The notes under the pieces: generated by a model
What the model was told of the DNA's origin: nothing
What the model saw: the letters and a program-made list of their open reading frames with translations, nothing else
Databases searched by the model: none
Shown: positions 42,820-51,049 of the stretch, piece after piece
How the letters are laid out: each line of letters starts with the position of its first letter
How positions within the stretch are numbered: position 1 is the first letter of the stretch
Source: Paenibacillus sp. HB172176
Lineage (GTDB): Bacteria; Bacillota; Bacilli; Paenibacillales; Paenibacillaceae
Length of the DNA stretch: 64,000 nucleotides
Assembly: GCF_011947265.1 (NCBI RefSeq)
Contig: NZ_JAATHD010000026.1
Coordinates: 22,172 to 86,171, forward strand
Direction: 5' to 3'
Position numbers and translations under genes: made by a program

Positions 42820-45414
42820 TTGCTCATGACAGAATCAAGCATTGCCAAGGCCAAAATGTTGAACCCGATCAACAAGCCGCAGCATGTGCCGCGGCCAAGA
42901 TTAATGAATGTCTTGACCGATGCGGTTCAAGGGAAAATGACGGGGATATGCGCTCCTCCGGGATATGGCAAAACAACTCTTATAGCCGAATGGATTGCTG
43001 CCACGGACAAGCCGTGCTGTACGCTGACGCTGGATTCGATCGACAACGACGAATCCCGGTTTTGGCGCTACATGGCGCACTGCAGCGCCAGAGCGCTTAA
43101 CCCTCCGGCACACGAAGCCGTGAACGCTCTTATTCAAAGCATGTCTTCGGTTTCAATCTTTACCTTTATCGATGCTCTCTTAAACGAACTTTATCAAATC
43201 GAAGAGGAAACCATTCTCATTCTTGATGATTTCCATCTCATTTATAACGAAAATCTGCATGAGCAGCTTATGTATTTCATTGATTATTTGCCGGAAAAGC
43301 TGCATCTCATCATCGCCAGCCGTTCCGCTCTGCCCTTCTCGACATTGAAGTGGAGGCTGAAGGCGGAAGCGATAGAGCTGGAGGCAGAGAAGCTCATGTT
43401 CACAACGGAGGAGGCTCTTCGCTTCTTCGAGAATTCAATTGACCCTCCTCCATCCATCGAGCAAACCGAGCAGTTGCTTGTACGAACGGAAGGCTGGATT
43501 ACGGGTCTTCAGCTCGCCATGCTCAGTCTGCAAGCCGGCCATAGCTTCTCTCAGCTTCTGCCGAGCTTTACGGGAGATCATCGGCATGTCGCCGATTATT
43601 TGTTCCATGAGGTATTAACGAAGCTGCAGGAGAATACGCGCAGCTTTCTCATGCAGACATCGATTCTGAGCCGGATGGATGCGACTCTGTGCAATGAATT
43701 GCTGGGACGCGAAGACAGCGCCGCAATGCTGAACACGATTAAGCAGTTAAATCTGTTCCTTCTGCCTCTCGACGAACAGAATCATTCGTATCGATATCAT
43801 AAGCTGTTCGGCGAATATATGTCGGCGGAGCTGAAGAGAGAGAATCTCCCCAGATGGCTGGAGCTACATCAGAAGGCCGTTAATTGTCTAAGCGCGAGGG
43901 GACAGCTGCCCGAGGCGATCGAGCATGCCGCGGCAGCGGGAAATTTTCCGCAGTTGGAACAAATGCTGGAGCAGCAGGTGTATATTTCTCTCCAGGAAGG
44001 CGAGCTGGCTCTGCTGCTTCGATGGTTTGATTATTTTCCGGAAGCCTATACGGTCTCGCCCGAGCTCGCCATTATTCATGTGTTCATCCTTCTGCTGAAG
44101 GATCAGACCGTGAAAGCGGAGACGATCGTGCAGCAAGTAGAGGCGGCGTTGCCCTCCATACAGCCCCAGGAGCGGAATCGGGAAATTCAGAGCGGACTGC
44201 TGTTCGTGCGCTCCAATCTCGTTTTCAAAAGCGGGGAGTTCGAGAAATGGGTGGCTTTCAGCGATTTCTTCCTTGATCGGATTTTGCCTAAGAACGCGCT
44301 CTTCTATAATTTCAATTACAATCAGAGCGAGCTGTTCGTGCGCCGCACCTCCATGGGCATGAAAGGCGTGCTGTCCTCCCATACGGAGCAGATTGCGAAG
44401 CTGTTCACCGGCGTTCTTCAGTCGCATGGCTGGGAGCATTCGCTAATCAATCTCTACGTCAAGCAATCGCTTGCGGAAGGCTATTACGAATGGAACAGGC
44501 TTAGCGACAGCGTCGAAATTCTGAACGAAACCGCGGCGGCCATCACAGAACGGAAGGTTCCCGGCCTGCTTGTCCCGCATCTGCTGTGCAAAGCGCTCCG
44601 ACATGCGGCAACCAGCGATTACACACTCGCGCATCACTATGCCGAAGAAGCTTTCGTTCACGTTCGCGAGCTCGCTGATGCCAACTGGCAGAATCAAATC
44701 CGCGCATTCAGGCTTCGATTGCTGCTTCGTGAGGGCAGAATAAGCGAGGCGAAGCTGGAGGGGGAACTTTTGCCAGTCGGAAGCAAAGACAAGCCGGTAT
44801 TTAATAGGGAATATGTCTTTCTCTCCTATATTCGTCTCCTCGGCAAGCAGCGGAAGCAGAAGGACGCGCTTCAATTGCTGGCTCATATGAAGCCGCTCGC
44901 CCAGCGGGAGGGAATGCTGTCAAGCATTATGGAAATCGCCATGCTGCAAGCCTTGCTGGAGCATCAGCAAGGCCATACGGAGCTGTCATTCCGCAGCTTG
45001 CAGGAGGCGCTCGCTGTCGGAGAGTCATTTCAATATATTCGTTCCTTCGTCGACGAAGGAGAAGCTATGCATGATTTATTGTCGCTCTATCTGACAAGGG
45101 AGAATCAGCTTGGGTCTTCCGTTGACAACGACAAATCCCAATATGTGAAAAAGCTGCTTGCAGCCTTTCCCGTCCTGCATCAGGACGCTCCCGCCAAGAA
45201 TCCGAAAGCTTTGCCCGAGCCGCTGAACCAAAGCGAACTGGAGCTGCTGCGGCAGCTTAGGCGGGGAGCCTCGAACAGACAAATTGCGCAGGCTCTCACC
45301 TTATCGGAAGGTACCGTCAAGGTTTATCTCTCAAGGCTGTATAACAAGCTTCAAGTCACTTCCCGAACGCAAGCCTTGCTCATTGCCCAGGAAATGAAGC
45401 TGCTGCAGCAATAA
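42820..45414 (+). CDS. MalT-like LuxR family ATP-dependent regulator
   Basis: This ~864-residue signal-transduction ATPase has an N-terminal STAND/NB-ARC domain with Walker A in CAPPGYGKTTLIAEWIA and Walker B ETILILDDFHLIYNEN, a winged domain around YHKLFGEYMSAEL, a long TPR-like helical region (about 330-780), and a C-terminal LuxR HTH: LNQSELELLRQLRRGASNRQ, then LTLSEGTVKVYLSRLYNKLQ. MalT in E. coli binds an inducer and ATP to activate maltose genes; the inducer here is unknown. TTG 42820 (10 nt after AAAGGAG) is taken as start; TTG 42814 or ATG 42826 are alternatives. The ABC operon lies divergent; a terminator overlaps the stop. Confidence 0.88.
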   Translation: MLMTESSIAKAKMLNPINKPQHVPRPRLMNVLTDAVQGKMTGICAPPGYGKTTLIAEWIAATDKPCCTLTLDSIDNDESRFWRYMAHCSARALNPPAHEAVNALIQSMSSVSIFTFIDALLNELYQIEEETILILDDFHLIYNENLHEQLMYFIDYLPEKLHLIIASRSALPFSTLKWRLKAEAIELEAEKLMFTTEEALRFFENSIDPPPSIEQTEQLLVRTEGWITGLQLAMLSLQAGHSFSQLLPSFTGDHRHVADYLFHEVLTKLQENTRSFLMQTSILSRMDATLCNELLGREDSAAMLNTIKQLNLFLLPLDEQNHSYRYHKLFGEYMSAELKRENLPRWLELHQKAVNCLSARGQLPEAIEHAAAAGNFPQLEQMLEQQVYISLQEGELALLLRWFDYFPEAYTVSPELAIIHVFILLLKDQTVKAETIVQQVEAALPSIQPQERNREIQSGLLFVRSNLVFKSGEFEKWVAFSDFFLDRILPKNALFYNFNYNQSELFVRRTSMGMKGVLSSHTEQIAKLFTGVLQSHGWEHSLINLYVKQSLAEGYYEWNRLSDSVEILNETAAAITERKVPGLLVPHLLCKALRHAATSDYTLAHHYAEEAFVHVRELADANWQNQIRAFRLRLLLREGRISEAKLEGELLPVGSKDKPVFNREYVFLSYIRLLGKQRKQKDALQLLAHMKPLAQREGMLSSIMEIAMLQALLEHQQGHTELSFRSLQEALAVGESFQYIRSFVDEGEAMHDLLSLYLTRENQLGSSVDNDKSQYVKKLLAAFPVLHQDAPAKNPKALPEPLNQSELELLRQLRRGASNRQIAQALTLSEGTVKVYLSRLYNKLQVTSRTQALLIAQEMKLLQQ

Positions 45415-45438
45415 TCATCCCTGCAGCAGCTCTTTTTT
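45398..45438 (+). terminator. Terminator overlapping the end of the LuxR gene
   Basis: AGCTGCTGCAG (45398-45408) pairs fully with CTGCAGCAGCT (45421-45431), followed by six T residues. The left arm lies in the last codons (KLLQQ) and the stop is in the loop. Confidence 0.9.
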
Positions 45439-45500
45439 GTGCCAACCGGCCTCTCACGCTTCCAGACTGATCGGCTATTCCCATACATGTTCCGCAATCG

Positions 45501-46250
45501 TCATTTCCCTGAACCTGCGCTCGTTCTTGCGCGAGCCAAATGCCGATCCACATGCTTCGCCAGCTGTGCGACATTCGTCGCCTCGTAATGCGGCGCATGT
45601 CCAGTGCCAGGAGCCGCCTCCCGATGATTGAACCATATGACCGACCAGCCTGCATTCAAGCCTCCAATTACATCATTACGCCATGAATCACCGATATAGA
45701 GACAATTTTCGGCGCTTGTACCCGTTGCTTCGTTAACCGCTCTGAAGAAGCGGGGGTCCGGCTTATCCCAGCCGGCTTCGCCTGAGATGAACAGAAGCTC
45801 CTTCCCCATGAACGCTTCGAGCTGCATCGCGGCGATTTTCATGCGTTGATGCGAGGACTCTCCATTTGTGATCAAACCTGTGATATGCCCTTCATGCTGA
45901 AGCTTCAGAATCAATTCCTTCATGCCGTCGAACATCGCAATATCGAATTGGCAAGCCAGGTAGGACGCTTGCGCAGCTTTGGCAGCGTCTTCTTTCAGTT
46001 TGATTCCGAAATCCGCAAGCGTGAGCTGAAATCTTCTCCATCTCATCGCTTCCGCCGCCGCTCCTTGCCCCATCGCGCCGGCTCCTCCAAGCTCCTCTGA
46101 GAGCTTATCGCTGTAATAACGCATGCGATGATACGCTTCTTGGTAGGGAAAATCGCCGATTCCGGCAGTCCATGCTTGGATCGCCCTCCGGAAAGGAAGC
46201 AAATGATCGTACAACGTGTCATCCATATCAAAAAAAATCGCTTGTTTCAT
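45501..46250 (-). CDS. HAD superfamily hydrolase
   Basis: This 249-residue phosphatase-like protein has HAD motif I FFDMDDTLYD (nucleophile Asp), motif II LITNGESS, motif III Lys in the AGWDKPDPRFF region and motif IV IGDSWRNDVIGGLNAGW. The cap domain is helical (subclass C1). Relatives (YsbA/YfnB-like) dephosphorylate small phosphates. ATG 46250 is preferred, with AGGA 10 nt upstream; the frame is open further but lacks support. It is 76 bp downstream of the sigma factor gene and may be in the same transcript. Confidence 0.9.
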   Translation of the reverse strand: MKQAIFFDMDDTLYDHLLPFRRAIQAWTAGIGDFPYQEAYHRMRYYSDKLSEELGGAGAMGQGAAAEAMRWRRFQLTLADFGIKLKEDAAKAAQASYLACQFDIAMFDGMKELILKLQHEGHITGLITNGESSHQRMKIAAMQLEAFMGKELLFISGEAGWDKPDPRFFRAVNEATGTSAENCLYIGDSWRNDVIGGLNAGWSVIWFNHREAAPGTGHAPHYEATNVAQLAKHVDRHLARARTSAGSGK

Positions 46251-46325
46251 TTCGCACAAATCCTGTTCTGTATAGTGATTTGATGATGACGATGATGATG
46301 CGCGAAGAACCTTCCTTCTCACAGG

Positions 46326-47084
46326 CTATGCCGACATCCTCATCGTTCCTGTCATGCTGTTGAATACCGTGCCTTCACGGAATACCGTACGGTTTGCAAA
46401 GCCGCCAATTGCGCGGACTGCCATAGCGGAAGCTTGATTAAGCTGCATTAATGCGACAAATCGCTCCGCATCTCCATCCTCATAAGCCTGAGCGAGCTCT
46501 CGCAGCATGCGGTGCTCCTTCTCGAATGCAGTAGTGGATGCTTCACTTGCCCGAAGCGCCTCCCCGTCTACCGCAGCCTCCGCTGCCCCCTGATTCGACG
46601 ACAACTCCTCGCGCACCTTGAGAATCGCTTTTCGCGCCCGGTGGTGAGCCGCTTTCACCGCTCCCTCGCTCGCGGCAAGCAGCGCTGCCGTTTCCAGAAT
46701 CGTATATCCCATGGCGTCGCGAAGGACGAATACCGCGCATTGCGGCGGAGTGAGATGCTTCAGCAGCAATTCGAATACAGCGTCAAGCTCCAGACTGCTG
46801 CTCTCCGTCGTGGAATCGGCTATCGGCAGATTATGATTTCTTAGCCTTTGCGCAACATTTTTTCGGCAAGTGTCGATCCAGCTATTCTTCGCGATGCGAA
46901 GCAAGAAGGCCTCCGGATTCGCATGCCCCTGCACCCCAAGCTTACGAAGCCCCTTGGCCCAAGCTTCTTGCGCCAAGTCCTCCGCATCCCAATTAGAGCC
47001 CGTTAAACTCAGGCAATAGCGCAGCAATGACAATTGCAGATTTCTCAAGTCCAGCATGCTCTCCTTCAACATCCATTCATTCAA
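46326..47084 (-). CDS. ECF-like sigma-70 family RNA polymerase sigma factor
   Basis: This 252-residue sigma factor has region 2 (LSLLRYCLSLTGSNWDAEDL, then AQEAWAKGL) and region 4 (HLTPPQCAVFVLRDAMGYTI, then LETAALLAASEGAVKAAHHRA). The C-terminal ~90 residues are an extension beyond region 4, ending in a Met-rich NSMTGTMRMSA; such tails in ECF sigma factors often act as built-in regulators. TTG 47084 is 8 nt after GGGGGT; later Met codons are possible. No anti-sigma gene is recognisable nearby, which fits control by the C-terminal tail. Confidence 0.85.
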   Translation of the reverse strand: MNEWMLKESMLDLRNLQLSLLRYCLSLTGSNWDAEDLAQEAWAKGLRKLGVQGHANPEAFLLRIAKNSWIDTCRKNVAQRLRNHNLPIADSTTESSSLELDAVFELLLKHLTPPQCAVFVLRDAMGYTILETAALLAASEGAVKAAHHRARKAILKVREELSSNQGAAEAAVDGEALRASEASTTAFEKEHRMLRELAQAYEDGDAERFVALMQLNQASAMAVRAIGGFANRTVFREGTVFNSMTGTMRMSA

Positions 47085-47238
47085 TTCGCAACACCCCCTT
47101 AATAAAGGAAACGAATAGCTCCCCCAGAAAGATACGCGCTTCAAACTATTTTTCAATTGCTCTATTCGCGTATCCTCAGACGCATCGACTTCGTTTACCT
47201 AGCGTAACACAAATCAAACCTTTATGGAGGGATTTCCA

Positions 47239-47823
47239 ATGAACATTCCAGTTCCTTATGTTGTCGAGCAAACCAATCGCGGCGAAAGATCGTATGACAT
47301 TTATTCGCGATTATTGAAGGATCGCATCGTCTTCATTGGCTCGGAGATCAATGACGTCGTCGCGAACAGCGTTATCGCCCAGCTCTTGTTTCTGACTGCG
47401 GACGATTCGGAGAAGGATATTCATATGTATATTAACAGTCCTGGAGGATCTGTCACTGCGGGACTCGCCATCTATGACACCATGCAATATGTCAATCCGC
47501 AAATTACGACGATTTGCACGGGCTTCGCCGCCTCCTTCGGTGCCATATTATTGCTCGCCGGCGAGAAGGGCAAACGCTACGCGTTGCCGAACAGCGAAAT
47601 TATGATTCATCAGCCCCATGGCGGCGTAAGAGGGCAGGCAAGCGACATCGCGATCAACGCGCAGCAAATTCTCAAATCGAGAGCGAAACTGAATCAAATT
47701 ACGGCCGACCGCACCGGACAACCGCTTGAGCGCGTTGAGAAGGACATGGATCGCGACTATTATATGTCGGCCGAGGAAGCGCTCGCTTACGGCGTAATAG
47801 ATAAAGTGATTACGAAGCTGTAA
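47239..47823 (+). CDS. clpP: ATP-dependent Clp protease proteolytic subunit
   Basis: This 194-residue serine protease forms the ClpP tetradecamer. The catalytic triad is Ser99 (GFAASFGA), His124 (IMIHQPHGG) and Asp173 (DRDYYMSAEEA), the same spacing as B. subtilis ClpP with a constant shift of two. The usual M after the serine is F here. The N-terminal region MNIPVPYVVEQTNRGERSYD gives the axial pore loop. GGAGGG is 7 nt before ATG 47239. No CtsR heptad repeat is visible upstream, unlike typical Bacillales clpP, suggesting a paralogue with different control. Confidence 0.95.
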   Translation: MNIPVPYVVEQTNRGERSYDIYSRLLKDRIVFIGSEINDVVANSVIAQLLFLTADDSEKDIHMYINSPGGSVTAGLAIYDTMQYVNPQITTICTGFAASFGAILLLAGEKGKRYALPNSEIMIHQPHGGVRGQASDIAINAQQILKSRAKLNQITADRTGQPLERVEKDMDRDYYMSAEEALAYGVIDKVITKL

Positions 47824-47854
47824 ACGCAGCAGTACGACACGCAAGTGCATTCCC

Positions 47855-47930
47855 GCGCGACCTAACACAACTTGCACGGCTTCTTGCACTCTGCGCGACT
47901 TTACACAACTTGCACTGCATCTTGCTGCGC
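47855..47930. repeat. Two-copy 38-bp direct repeat
   Basis: GCGCGACC(T/..)ACACAACTTGCAC occurs at 47855 and again at 47893, with 3' parts reading CTTCTTGC and CATCTTGC. The copies lie 32 bp past the clpP stop in a 670-bp gene-free gap. Confidence 0.55.
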
Positions 47931-48170
47931 TTATGCTGGAAAAACTCCAGTTCATTTCACAAAAAACGACGAAATTCAATAATGTACTGGAAATCCTCCT
48001 GCTTATTCTGCCGTAATCCCGTCCAGGGTCACTCATACATGAAATAAGCGGGAGTTTTTCCATCATATCTCACTATCAAGGCATTTCTTTCGTAATATGA
48101 TGGAGAAATTCCAATAGATGCAGCGGCATAAGCGAAACGAAATAAGGCAGCTAGGCAAGTAGGTTGTTTC

Positions 48171-48347
48171 GTTGGTTGGCTCGTTGGTTGGCTCGTTGGT
48201 TGGCTCGTTGGTTGGCTCGTTGGTTGGCTCGTTGGTTGGCTCGTTGGTTGGCTCGTTTTGGTTCGTTGATTATTTCGTTGGTTGGTTCGTTGGTTGGCTC
48301 GTTGGTGGCTCGTTGGTGGCTCGTTCGTTGGTTCGTTGGTTCGTTGA
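48171..48347 (+). repeat. 12-bp G-rich tandem repeat
   Basis: Seven perfect copies of GTTGGTTGGCTC run from 48171 to 48254, followed by decayed copies to about 48347. Each dodecamer carries two GGTTGG-type pairs, which can form two-quartet G-quadruplexes. Reading frames stay open on both strands because the unit is four codons (plus: GSLV, minus: QPTS). No ribosome site supports a gene. The remaining parts of 47824-48493 hold the 38-bp repeat and the htpG terminator. Confidence 0.85.
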
Positions 48348-48373
48348 CAGGTTGCAGGCAGCCTGTAACAAAC

Positions 48374-48417
48374 AAAAAAGCTGTCCGCCTCGCACACATG
48401 CTGCGATAGCGGACAGC
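48374..48417 (-). terminator. htpG terminator
   Basis: GCTGTCCGC (48380-48388) pairs perfectly with GCGGACAGC (48409-48417); on the minus strand six T residues follow the second arm. Confidence 0.85.
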
Positions 48418-48493
48418 CAGACTTTCTGCTTATTGCAACGAACGAGAACTCAGACGCTGAGCCTTATCCCTTTCTCGGTTTCTCGCTGCTTCC

Positions 48494-50374
48494 CTACACC
48501 ATAACCTTGCAAATATCATTCGTGAATTCAACCGGATCCTGGATCGTCAGGCCTTCAATCAGCAACGCTTGGTTGTACAGCAGCTGCGTATAGAGATTGA
48601 ACTTCTCCTTGTCCGAGCCGAATGCCGCCTTCAAGGATTGGAACACATCGTGGTTAACGTTGATCTCCAGCACCTTGTCGGCCTTCACGTTGTTATTGTC
48701 CGGCATCATCGCGAGAATCTTCTCCATCTCGATGGAAAGCTCGCCTTCCGCGGACAGACATACAGGGTGGCTCTTCAGACGCTTCGATGCCTTGACCGCC
48801 TTCACCTTGCCCTCAAGCAGCGCGCCCATGCCCTCGAGCAGCTCCTTGTTCTCGTTCTCTTCCGCTTCGGTCGGCTTATCCTTCTCATCCTCTTCGATGC
48901 CAAGATCGCCGCTGGAAACGGATTTAAATTCCTTCTCCTTGTAATTCGCGATCATCTTGATAGCAAACTCGTCGATATCGTCGGTCAGATACAGAATTTC
49001 GTAGCCTTTATCGGATACGAGCTCGATCTGCGGCAACCGCTCAATGCGCTCCACCGAGCTGCCTGTTGCATAATAGATGAACTTCTGATCCTCAGGCATA
49101 CGGGATACATATTCGTCCAGGCTGACTTGCTTCTTCTCCTTGGAGGAGGTGAAGAGCAACAGGTCCTGCAGATCTCCCTTGTGCATGCCGTATTCATTAT
49201 AGACGCCGAATTTCAGCTGGCGGCCGAACGCCCCATAGAACTTCTCATATTGCTCGCGCTCGTCCTTCATCATGCCTTGCAGCAAGCTCTTGATCTTATT
49301 CTTGATATTCTTCGCAATCAGCTTGAGCTGCCGGTCATGCTGCAACAGCTCTCTGGAGATATTCAGAGACAGATCCTCCGAATCGACCATGCCTTTCACG
49401 AAGCTGAAGTAATCCGGCAGCAGGTCGCCGCATTTTTCCATGATCAGCACGCCGTTGGAATAGAGCTCCAGCCCCTTCTCGTATTCCTTCGTATAATAAT
49501 CGAACGGCGTATTCTCCGGAATGAACAGAATCGCGTTGTAGACGACGGCGCCGTCTGCGCTAATATGAACATGCTTGAGCGGCTTGTCGAAGCCGTAACG
49601 CTTGTCCATATAGAAGGCGTTATAATCCTCCTCCGTCAGCTCGTTCTTGTTGCGGCGCCAGATCGGCACCATCGAGTTGACCGTTTGTTCCTCCACGACA
49701 TCCTCGAGCTCGTCCTCGCTGCCTTCAACCGGACGCTGGCTCTTCATATCCATCTTGATCGGATAACGGATGAAATCGGAATATTTCTTCACGAGCGCCT
49801 TCAGACGATATTCCTCCAGGAACTCGTCGTATTGCTCGTCTTCCGTATTCTCCTTGATCTTGAGCACGATTTCCGTACCGACGGTTTCCTTCTCCGCCGT
49901 CGTAATCGAATATCCGTCCGCGCCTTCGGATACCCAACGATAAGCCTCTTCGCTGCCCAGCGCGCGCGTCGTTACCGTCACTTCATCCGCCACCATGAAC
50001 GCGGAATAGAAGCCGACGCCGAATTGACCGATAATATTATGGCCGTCCTTCGCTTCATTGTCCTTCTTGAACGCGAGTGAGCCGCTCTTCGCGATAACGC
50101 CGAGATTGTTCTCAAGCTCTTCCTGCGACATGCCGATACCGGTGTCGGCAATGGTCAAGACACGATTCGCTTTATCCGCGGTTACTTTAATATAATAATC
50201 CTCTTTGTTGAATACGAGAGAATCATCCGACAATGCCTTGTAATAAATCTTGTCGATCGCGTCGCTAGCGTTCGAGATCAGCTCTCTCAGGAAAATTTCC
50301 TTCTGCGTATAGATGGAGTTGATCATCATCTCCAGCAAACGTTTCGATTCCGCTTTAAATTGCTTTTTTGCCAT
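48494..50374 (-). CDS. htpG: Molecular chaperone HtpG (Hsp90)
   Basis: This 626-residue cytosolic Hsp90 has an N-terminal GHKL ATPase domain (about 1-220) with FLRELISNASDAIDKI (catalytic Glu), IADTGIGMSQEEL and GQFGVGFYSAFMVAD, a middle domain around WRRNKNELTEEDYNAFY, and a C-terminal dimerisation domain. ATG 50374 follows GAGGAG at 11 nt. A perfect CIRCE element 50-80 bp upstream predicts repression by HrcA, whereas in B. subtilis htpG is not a CIRCE gene. The terminator at 48374 ends the transcript. A carboxymuconolactone-type gene upstream is separate. Confidence 0.97.
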   Translation of the reverse strand: MAKKQFKAESKRLLEMMINSIYTQKEIFLRELISNASDAIDKIYYKALSDDSLVFNKEDYYIKVTADKANRVLTIADTGIGMSQEELENNLGVIAKSGSLAFKKDNEAKDGHNIIGQFGVGFYSAFMVADEVTVTTRALGSEEAYRWVSEGADGYSITTAEKETVGTEIVLKIKENTEDEQYDEFLEEYRLKALVKKYSDFIRYPIKMDMKSQRPVEGSEDELEDVVEEQTVNSMVPIWRRNKNELTEEDYNAFYMDKRYGFDKPLKHVHISADGAVVYNAILFIPENTPFDYYTKEYEKGLELYSNGVLIMEKCGDLLPDYFSFVKGMVDSEDLSLNISRELLQHDRQLKLIAKNIKNKIKSLLQGMMKDEREQYEKFYGAFGRQLKFGVYNEYGMHKGDLQDLLLFTSSKEKKQVSLDEYVSRMPEDQKFIYYATGSSVERIERLPQIELVSDKGYEILYLTDDIDEFAIKMIANYKEKEFKSVSSGDLGIEEDEKDKPTEAEENENKELLEGMGALLEGKVKAVKASKRLKSHPVCLSAEGELSIEMEKILAMMPDNNNVKADKVLEINVNHDVFQSLKAAFGSDKEKFNLYTQLLYNQALLIEGLTIQDPVEFTNDICKVMV

Positions 50375-50425
50375 GAATAAAAAATCTCCTCTCAAATTGA
50401 AATGCGATGTTTCACTCACTTTATT

Positions 50426-50452
50426 TTAGCACTCATTATGTCTGAGTGCTAA
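50426..50452. promoter_or_regulatory. Perfect CIRCE element (HrcA operator)
   Basis: TTAGCACTC, nine bases, GAGTGCTAA matches the CIRCE consensus at all 18 arm positions. It is centred about 65 bp upstream of the htpG start on the minus strand, so htpG should be controlled by the heat-shock repressor HrcA. Confidence 0.95.
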
Positions 50453-50576
50453 TACTTCTTTTTATATACCATATTGGCAAATTTGCTGTCAACTCTTCTA
50501 TGCCAATCTGCCAGAAATCGTTATCGCTTCTCCAGAATAATCCGTTCTCTTCACTTGTTCTTTATGCGATATAGAA

Positions 50577-50612
50577 GAAGGAGCCTAAGCAGCATGCCGC
50601 CACGGCTCCTTC
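50577..50612 (-). terminator. Terminator of the CMD-family gene
   Basis: GAAGGAGCC (50577-50585) pairs with GGCTCCTTC (50604-50612) over 9 bp; a T/C-rich tract follows on the minus strand. Confidence 0.7.
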
Positions 50613-50623
50613 CTGTGAAAACA

Positions 50624-51007
50624 CTATACCGAAATACTGCGTTCCTCGAATACTCGCCTTACGACGCCAAGCGCGCCAAGCGCCTTGGGGAAGCCCGCGT
50701 ACGGCAAGCAATGCATAATCGCTTCAACAACCTCGTTCGGAGTAAGTCCCGCGTTCAGAGCGGCATGAATGTGGAAGTCCAGTTGCCCCTCCGCTCCCTG
50801 CGTCACCAACGATGCAATGGTCATGAGCGAACGCTGCTTGAGATTCAATCCCGGACGTGAGTAGATCGAACCAAATGGGAATTCGACAATAAGCTTGGCC
50901 AGATCCGGATTGAATTTCTTCACGCCTTCAACCGTCTGCTCCAGAATATCCGGACTCACCATCTTGTTAAGCGTTTCTATGCCTTTCTCGTAAGCCTTAG
51001 AATCCAT
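50624..51007 (-). CDS. Carboxymuconolactone decarboxylase family protein
   Basis: This 127-residue helical protein of the CMD/AhpD-like superfamily reads GLNLKQRSLMTIASLVTQG, DFHIHAALNAGLTPNEVVEA and IMHCLPYAGFPKALGAL, the standard CMD core. The CxxC pair of AhpD is absent, so a disulfide reductase role is unlikely; decarboxylase or unknown activity is possible. A good ribosome site precedes ATG 51007. It follows the TPP enzyme gene on the same strand, 43 bp apart, and the two may be cotranscribed, consistent with metabolism of a keto or muconolactone-type acid. Confidence 0.85.
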   Translation of the reverse strand: MDSKAYEKGIETLNKMVSPDILEQTVEGVKKFNPDLAKLIVEFPFGSIYSRPGLNLKQRSLMTIASLVTQGAEGQLDFHIHAALNAGLTPNEVVEAIMHCLPYAGFPKALGALGVVRRVFEERSISV

Positions 51008-51049
51008 ATGTATGACCTCCTTGATGCGAATCAGTTATTATCTATCCAA

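Noticed and set aside
48029..48397. A 122-codon minus-strand frame with QPTS repeats.
   Set aside because: It is the translation of the GT-rich dodecamer array and lacks a ribosome site; part of it covers the htpG terminator.
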